From Platanthera guangdongensis (lineage: Eukaryota; Streptophyta; Magnoliopsida; Asparagales; Orchidaceae), in contig CM077164.1 of NCBI GenBank assembly GCA_039583875.1, positions 67,053,628 through 67,117,627 of the forward strand: DNA of 64,000 bases. The letters run 5' to 3'. The translations under genes were made by a program, and so were the position numbers. The notes under the pieces were generated by a model, which was not told where the DNA came from, searched no databases, and was given only the letters and a program-made list of their open reading frames with translations. The number at the start of each line of letters is the position of its first letter. Within the stretch, counting starts at the first letter, position 1. Shown piece after piece: positions 58,600 to 64,000 of this stretch.

Positions 58600-59676
58600 A
58601 GCGGGATCGGTAGTCATCTCTAAGAGGGCTACGGCCTTAGTCTTCGTCGGGCATTCAAAGGCATAGTGACCTTGAATGCCGCAAGATTAACATGTAGCAT
58701 TGGACTTGCTAACCTTTCCTATGGGGATACGCTCACTTGTGGGATTCCTAGCGTTCCTAACAGTGATCACTACAGACTTTGACTCGGTGGACCTAAACTT
58801 TCCCTTATCCTGATATGTGGAAGCAGATGCTCCAGCTATGGACTTATTCTTCACATGGGAATAGCGGGAGTGGGCCTTAGAGGCCAGATGTTTTTCAATG
58901 TCGAGGGCGGCATTGAAGGTCGTATTCAGGTCCGTATGACCACAGCGCAAGAGCTTCCTTTGAATCTCAGGTTGAAGCCCTTTATGAAATCTAGATAAGG
59001 TGACCTCGGGCATCTCCCTAAGAACACAATGTACCATATGGTCCTTCAGCTCTCCCATATATTCAGCTATCGAATTTGAGCCCTACCGCAGGGTGTCAAG
59101 CTCATCAAACATCAGTGTTCGGTGGTACGCAGGGACGTACTGATCAGATAGCAAATTTTTCATCACCGACCATCCTATAAGTGGGACCCCATGCCCGGTT
59201 CCAAATCTTCGTTCCTCATTCAGCCAATACGTCTTCGCACAATCTGTTAACTTCATCCTGGAAACTTGGACCTTTTGGAGGTCCATAAGGTTATATCATT
59301 CAAAGTAGCATTCCATATCCACTACCCAAGTAAGGAAGATCTGGGGATCACCCATACCATCGTAAGTGGGGGCATCAATCTTAATGGCTCTAGTAATGTC
59401 GAAGTCATGGTCTATATGACATTCGTGATGGGGCACTCGGGGTGAATCCCCCTCAGACTCGTGGTCGTCAACCGGGTGCTGACGGTTGGGTTGTCGTGCA
59501 TTACCAGGTGGCTACGCTCTCTCTTGATTCAGCAAGATCTGGGCTAACATTCTTCTAATCTTCATAATCTCAGTATGTAGACCCTCTATGGCCTCTACGT
59601 GTGGATCCTCATGCTCCCTATCAGCCATTCTAGATGTAGACGGAACAGTGTCCTCTGATCCTAGTCTAGTGCGCAT
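58600..59676 (-). pseudogene. gag: E5 gag, interrupted
   Basis: Probable ATG at 59676 (MRTRLGSEDTVPSTSRMADR). The gag core has IKIDAPTYDGMGDPQIFLTW, KTYWLNEERRF and MPEVTLSRFHKGLQPEIQRK. The zinc knuckle SCGIQGHYAFEC lies near 58690-58650 with a stop inside it; other stops fall near 59525, 59288 and 59082. The leader 59677-59929 shows no other feature. Confidence 0.75.
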
Positions 59677-59929
59677 ATAGGGTTACCCAAAATTTTGAAA
59701 GACGATTTTGCCTAGGGCTGGTCCTAAAGTTAAAACAAGATAATTTTAAATTTTCCTAAAGTGATAGGAACGAGGAACGTTAAAAATTTTTTATATATAC
59801 TTTCGCAGAAAAATAAAGATTTTAGACCGCTATTTGCAGATCAGAAAATTTTTTTTTGCTTTTTTTTGATTAATTTGTGCCAACGAAAGAGAGCGAGGAC
59901 GTTTGTAACATATAAGTTGAAATGACAGC

Positions 59930-59943
59930 CTCTGATACCAAAT
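59930..59943 (-). promoter_or_regulatory. E5 primer-binding site
   Basis: On the minus strand ATTTGGTATCAGAGGC follows the LTR end CTACATCA. Initiator tRNA-Met type. Confidence 0.85.
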
Positions 59944-61004
59944 TGATGTAGTGTATGTCGCTAACGGAGATCTACACGAGAGACGACCCTAGTTTGCCAT
60001 CAACACACGCTTGATCTGCGGCACCTACACAAGCATCTATCGCCACAATACGGTTCGACACTATCGCAGCACATAAACCATAAGGAGGAAGGATCGACTC
60101 TAAAATAACGATCAGAAAAGAGTCGGATTGTTCCCCAAAATTAACATAAAGATTGTCAATCCCTTTTGAGAACGAACCGTGGCTGTAGGCCAAGATCCGC
60201 TCAAGCAAATAGGACCTACCCAATCCGGATTTGTAAAGAAATTCATCAACAATGGAATGACTCAGAAATTGCAAGCGATATTATTCAAACCCACGGAAAC
60301 AACAGTTACTCAATCTCCACAAAACTAAAGCAAGAAAACACAAGAGAAGGGAGGAGATGTTACCTAACCCGGATCACCATGTACACAAGATATGGTGGGA
60401 GAATCACTCTCTCCACGGATCCACCGGCGTCACACCGAATGGGACTGCAACCTTCTTCCTTGGAGTCGCACCAAAGGAATCCATGTCGGAGTCGCTCCGA
60501 AGAGAGGTGGAGGAAGCAAGAGATGGCTTCACACCACCTAGGGGGGCGGCCAGGAGGAGTCCCTCTTGGCCGAAATTCTCCTTGGGAGTTTTTTTAGGCT
60601 TCAATTGCTTCTTGTCTATTAATTCTCATAAAGAGGTCTCCTTATATAGGAGTTACAAACAAACATTTAACCGTCCAAAATGGAGATGACATCTCATCAA
60701 TTCAGGTGGTTAATTACACACCAAATATTTTAAATGCAGGAAATAAACAAATAAGTCCACACATGAATATAAAATTATTACCCAAGCATGGAATAATTTT
60801 ATATTCTCAAATATAAAATATAAATATAAATAATGTAACTAAGAACATGATTTTAAAATGAATCTTCAAGTGGGCTTAGCACGTCGCAGATGGAGGTTGT
60901 AACGTTGCCTTGCGTTAGCGTCATCATGGCTCCTAAAGTCTTTATGTTGTAGCGCCTCGGCAACCGGATCATCATCAAGTAGTGGCGGCGATGTCGCGGC
61001 ATCA
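59944..61004 (-). repeat. E5 5' LTR
   Basis: From TGATGTAGTG to GTCGCGGCATCA on the plus strand. Minus-strand TATA at 60640-60650. Confidence 0.92.
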
Positions 61005-61009
61005 TGCAC

Positions 61010-61060
61010 ACCGGTAACTTCATATAAGACATGTCCTTGCTTCTATCCAAGACTACTGAG
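61010..61060 (-). pseudogene. E0 gag, N-terminal residues
   Basis: A short coding tip, MSYMKLPVCT, read on the minus strand; it matches GKIPVCT at the start of E2 gag. The gene is cut here by E5. The leader 61061-61124 shows nothing else. Confidence 0.7.
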
Positions 61061-61124
61061 TGGAATCTCTTTACGCTAGATTTGGGAACTTGTTCAAGGT
61101 GTTAACCTTATATCGAACAAAACA

Positions 61125-61140
61125 CCCCTCTGATACCAAC
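61125..61140 (-). promoter_or_regulatory. E0 primer-binding site
   Basis: On the minus strand GTTGGTATCAGAGGGG follows the LTR. Initiator tRNA-Met type. Confidence 0.85.
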
Positions 61141-62568
61141 TAAAAGTATCTAACGTCTACTAAAATCACCTAGAGGGGGTGAATAGGTGATGTCTGTGTC
61201 TTTTCGCGGAATAAAAATTACTTAAAATTGCAAGCACACATAACACAGAGATCTATAGTGGTTCCCCGTGTTGGGTAAATCCATTGTCCTGCCACGCCTA
61301 TCTACCACGAAGGGCTAGATTTGTCCACTTCACCTTTCTCAGATTTCAACAAATCTTACACCTCGGAGCCACAAATCCTATAACTCAGAGACAATGCTCC
61401 TACCACTCGGAGAACAACCACTCCTACAACTCGATCCATAACTGGATATACAACTCGATCCACAACCTGATCTACAATATCGGAATCTTTAGCAAGCAAT
61501 GATCAAGTTGAGGTCATTGAGAACGAACGAATCGTGCACTAGCTATCGTCGGCTGATCGGAACGATGCGTACGAGATCTTTCTTGGAAGGTTTGAGCACG
61601 ATTAGGGAAGATGGAAAATCTACCCTAAGTATTTATAGGAGTCTTCAATAGTAACGGCTATATAAGAGTTTCCAAGTCGGGACCTCCTTATATACTGTAC
61701 ATAGCGTGTCATCCAACCCGAGTCGCGGTTTTGAAAAACTAGAAGAGAAATAATCTAAGTCATTTTCATTGAGTATCGTCGAGTATCGTTGAGTATACTC
61801 GCCGAACTGTAGTGATATTCGACGAAATTTACTTAGAGAAATTTTGCTCGTTTCAACTTGCCACTCGACACCAGGCAGAAGACATACTCGACGAATTCAA
61901 CGAGTATCGATTAGTATACTCGACGAGTATCCACTAGACCACTCGGCGCATTTGACGCATTTGCCTTAAGAAAATCCAGAGAAGTAGCGTCGAGATGATT
62001 CGACGAATTCGAAGTGTATCGTCATGTATATTCGACGAATTTGACGAGTATCGTTAGATACATTTGACAAATTCGACGAGTATACTTGATGATACTCGAT
62101 GAATTTTACTTAACTGTTTTTCCAACTTTTTAGAAATTCTACCACAAGTACATATGATGAATTAGACGAGTGCTAGTAGGTATATACGATGAATTCGATG
62201 AGTATTGGCTAGTATACTCGACGAATTCGATGAATATCCCATACAATACTCGATGAATTTTACTTGGGTAAAATATTTGTTCTCCTGAATTCAACTTATT
62301 CTTCCTTGATCCTTCTCATGCACCTGGTATAGAAGTTCACCCCAATAGAGAGATTACATGTGAGTCAACACATTGGCCTACGCAATAAAGGATTACATTG
62401 TATAGTCCTATGTTTACTGACCCACTGTAACCTGGCATTGGTGTGTACTTGGAAATATAAACCTGCAAGTACATAATTGAAAAAGAAATATCAAATACAA
62501 TCACAATTCATCTTAGCTTAACTGGACACTTCTTCAAATCAGGGTTATTGTGGATACAATACCCAACA
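61141..62568 (-). repeat. E0 5' LTR
   Basis: 1428 bp. It reads TAAAAGTATC at its left end (terminal TG to TA change) and ACCCAACA at its right end, which on the minus strand gives TGTTGGGTATTGTATCC as in E2. Minus-strand TATA CCTATAAATAC near 61629-61639. The palindrome array is at 61771-62262. Confidence 0.88.
61771..62262. repeat. palindrome array in the E0 LTR
   Basis: More than a dozen degenerate copies of TCGACGAATTCGACGAGTAT and half sites. Same TCGNCGA core as E1 and E2, but with AATTC or GTAT arms. Confidence 0.85.
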
Positions 62569-63120
62569 ATTCCCAATAAAGCTCTCGATTTGTAGTTTCT
62601 TTAGATTGTGTCTTCGAGATGGTCGTCACCTTATCATTAAATTTTGGGGGAGCGAACTAAGAATATTCCACATCGGATCACCGTTGGAGAAATTGTTTTC
62701 TTGTACCTTAGAATAATTGACGATCTTGGTGAACCAAGCAATATATTGAATATATATCTTCATCAACTTCTATTCTGAACTTCTCAAACTCGGATTCCAG
62801 TTGGAATAGCTTTGAGTCCTTTACCTGTAAAGTACTTTCATGGGTATTTTTTAATAAATTCCCAATATCAAAAGCAGACTCATAAGCACAAGTCCTATTG
62901 AATTCTAACATGTAAAATAACACATCCATAGCTTTTGCATTATTCTTACATTTTAATTTATCATTTTCATCCCACTTCTCCTTAGGTTTTTTCATGGTAA
63001 CATTTCCAACTACAATTACAGGTGGAGTGTGACATTGTTCTACCATATTCCATATATCTATATCAAACATTATTAAAAAATCATCGCATTCTCATTTTCT
63101 AGTAATTATAATCAGTGTTA
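62569..63120 (-). pseudogene. gag: E8 gag fragment
   Basis: Copia gag of the UBN2 type on the minus strand: DIDIWNMVEQCHTPPVIVVG, KEKWDENDKLKCKNNAKAMD, KNTHESTLQVKDSKLFQLES. The frame weakens past 62700 but continues with PPKFNDKVTTISK near 62640. A stop lies just upstream at about 63092. E0 is inserted at 62568/62569, so the rest of E8 gag and pol would lie beyond E0. It differs from E0-E2 gag and belongs to another copia lineage, not resolved. Confidence 0.75.
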
Positions 63121-63213
63121 GCGAATAAGGGAGGTCTACTAATCTATTGCCTCTCATAGAAAGCATGATCATGATACGTTATTATTCTCGGTTATGAAAC
63201 CATCTTTGGAATA

Positions 63214-63232
63214 ACCTAGCTTTGATAACAAA
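63214..63232 (-). promoter_or_regulatory. E8 primer-binding site, degenerate
   Basis: On the minus strand TTTGTTATCAAAGCTAGG lies beside the LTR end GGTTCCAACA. It is a decayed initiator tRNA-Met type site. Confidence 0.65.
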
Positions 63233-64000
63233 TGTTGGAACCTATGACGTCCTTTGAGGGATAAGGGGTGAATAAGGGCTTTTATAATTTAATAAATAAC
63301 TTAAAAAATTTCAAAGAAAATTGGTTTGCCTAAAAATGGTTTTTCCTACAAACACTTAAATAAAATAGAATCCTGGAAATTCAAAACAGACAAAATGATG
63401 ATTTTTTTTCTCAAACATGAATACATAAAGTTTTGATTTCAACAAAGCATGAAATTAAGGCTATATAAAAAAATCTTTTTGTTTCTTTATTGGTCCTGCT
63501 CCCAAGGACCAGTTGACTATAGCCTATTTATCCCAGATATGACCTCTAGCCTCTCCCTATATCTAATCTTGACCTAGTTGTTGCACATAAGGCGATGATT
63601 TACCCCATAAACCAAACAAGACCTAGTCGCCACACACAAAGCAGCAAATTCTCTACCATTACAAAAGTAAATGAAAGAATACAATGAAAAACTGAAATAA
63701 AAGACTCCCTATAATGTAGAGCTTTGAAGGAGATGAAGGATCACCGTGAATATCATCAAAGTTAAATCGTGTGAAGATCTCTTTTAAACTCTCAAACTTG
63801 AAAGAAGACAATATGAGTGCTCTGAATTCGTGGATGAAGGATCTGAGAGGACACGTTTTGATTTCAACAAAGCATGACATGTTGACATATATCCCACACA
63901 GAGGTGATCATGGCAGTTGAGGCAGAGATCGAGGTTGAACGTGGTAGTATTGCTTGTGATATTGATATCGCCCGGCGATAATGGAAAATTGTGTGCCCCT
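63233..64000 (-). repeat. E8 5' LTR, running off the window
   Basis: It starts TGTTGGAACC on the plus strand beside the PBS. The interior is AT-rich with no gene. The other end is outside the window. Confidence 0.6.

Larger units (their letters stand above)
53936..61004 (-). mobile_element. E5: chromodomain gypsy element, TSD TGCAC
   Basis: 7069 bp. LTRs of 1076 bp (53936-55011) and 1061 bp (59944-61004); TGCAC at 53931-53935 and 61005-61009. Minus-strand order: 5' LTR, PBS (59930-59943), gag, protease, RT, RNase H, integrase, chromodomain-like tail, PPT, 3' LTR. It is inserted in E0 gag; E0 coding sequence reads on across the gap. Related to E4 in protein and tail, but with distinct LTRs. 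Inactive because of multiple stops and shifts. Confidence 0.92.
5740..62568 (-). mobile_element. E0: old Sirevirus-like copia element split by four insertions
   Basis: E0 pieces are about 5740-6521, 27870-28036, 41366-41802, 47749-53935 and 61005-62568, roughly 9 kb once the inserts are discounted. In transcription order (right to left): 5' LTR 61141-62568, PBS 61125-61140, gag, pol, a palindrome array with TATA-like tract, then ORF3. Each junction is flanked by a 5-bp duplication: TGCAC (E5), TTGGT (E4), ATATC (E3), GTTTC (E1). The E0 frame continues across the gaps. The LTR starts TGTTGGGTATTGTATCC, as in E2, so the two are related. The 3' LTR is missing. The element is dead, with many stops and frameshifts. 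Confidence 0.85.

Noticed and set aside
62708..63070. Possible host gene on the minus strand
   Set aside because: The motifs match copia gag of the UBN2 type, and a PBS and LTR start lie just upstream.

Overview
This is plant nuclear DNA from a flowering plant with a repeat-rich genome; the species cannot be named from the sequence. Nearly all of it is LTR retrotransposons nested inside one another. I see no convincing host gene, tRNA, rRNA or CRISPR. The elements are labelled E0 to E8. E0 to E5 were delimited by reading LTR termini, primer-binding sites (PBS), polypurine tracts (PPT) and 5-bp target-site duplications (TSD). In several cases the interrupted reading frame resumes on the far side of the insertion.

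Layout. 1-2800 is AT-rich DNA without a recognisable gene. 2801-4400 holds repeated polypurine tracts and an LTR of a plus-strand Sirevirus-like copia element (E7). 4401 to about 5740 is an LTR of a Tat-type gypsy element (E6). From about 5740 to 62568 lies one old minus-strand Sirevirus-like copia element, E0, cut into five pieces by four independent insertions: E1 (6522-27869, copia, minus, TSD GTTTC), E3 (28037-41365, Tat gypsy, minus, TSD ATATC), E4 (41803-47748, chromodomain gypsy, plus, TSD TTGGT) and E5 (53936-61004, chromodomain gypsy, minus, TSD TGCAC). E1 carries a further insertion in its own 5' LTR: E2 (17488-26595, copia, plus, TSD CTGGG). E0 itself sits inside the gag of another copia element, E8, whose gag, PBS and LTR start are at 62569-64000. 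The nest is therefore four levels deep (E8 > E0 > E1 > E2). E0's own 3' LTR was not found.

Function. E0, E1 and E2 encode gag with zinc knuckles and a copia-order pol (protease, integrase, reverse transcriptase, RNase H). E0 and E1 also have a third open reading frame (ORF3) after pol, where Sireviruses carry their extra or env-like gene. E3 has gypsy-order pol with a second RNase H, as in the Tat lineage. It also has two plus-strand genes antisense to pol, each with its own TATA box, and a 138-bp tandem repeat. E4 and E5 end in a chromodomain-like segment. Every element carries stops, frameshifts or deletions, so none looks autonomous. E2 is the youngest by position and its LTRs differ by only about 2% by eye.

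Most unusual signals. (1) CpG-rich palindromes with a TCGNCGA core fill the LTRs of E0, E1 and E2. They recur inside E0 and E1 between pol and ORF3, where a TATA-like box follows, which suggests an internal promoter for ORF3. (2) In all three copia elements the gag stop is followed within about 20 nt by a T-rich tract ending in GCAG, at which the ATG-less pol frame begins. This looks like a 3' splice site. (3) The same glutamine codon before the RNase H core is a stop in both E1 and E2. (4) E3 has the pair of antisense genes and a dispersed GCGGACT/AGTCCGC hairpin motif.
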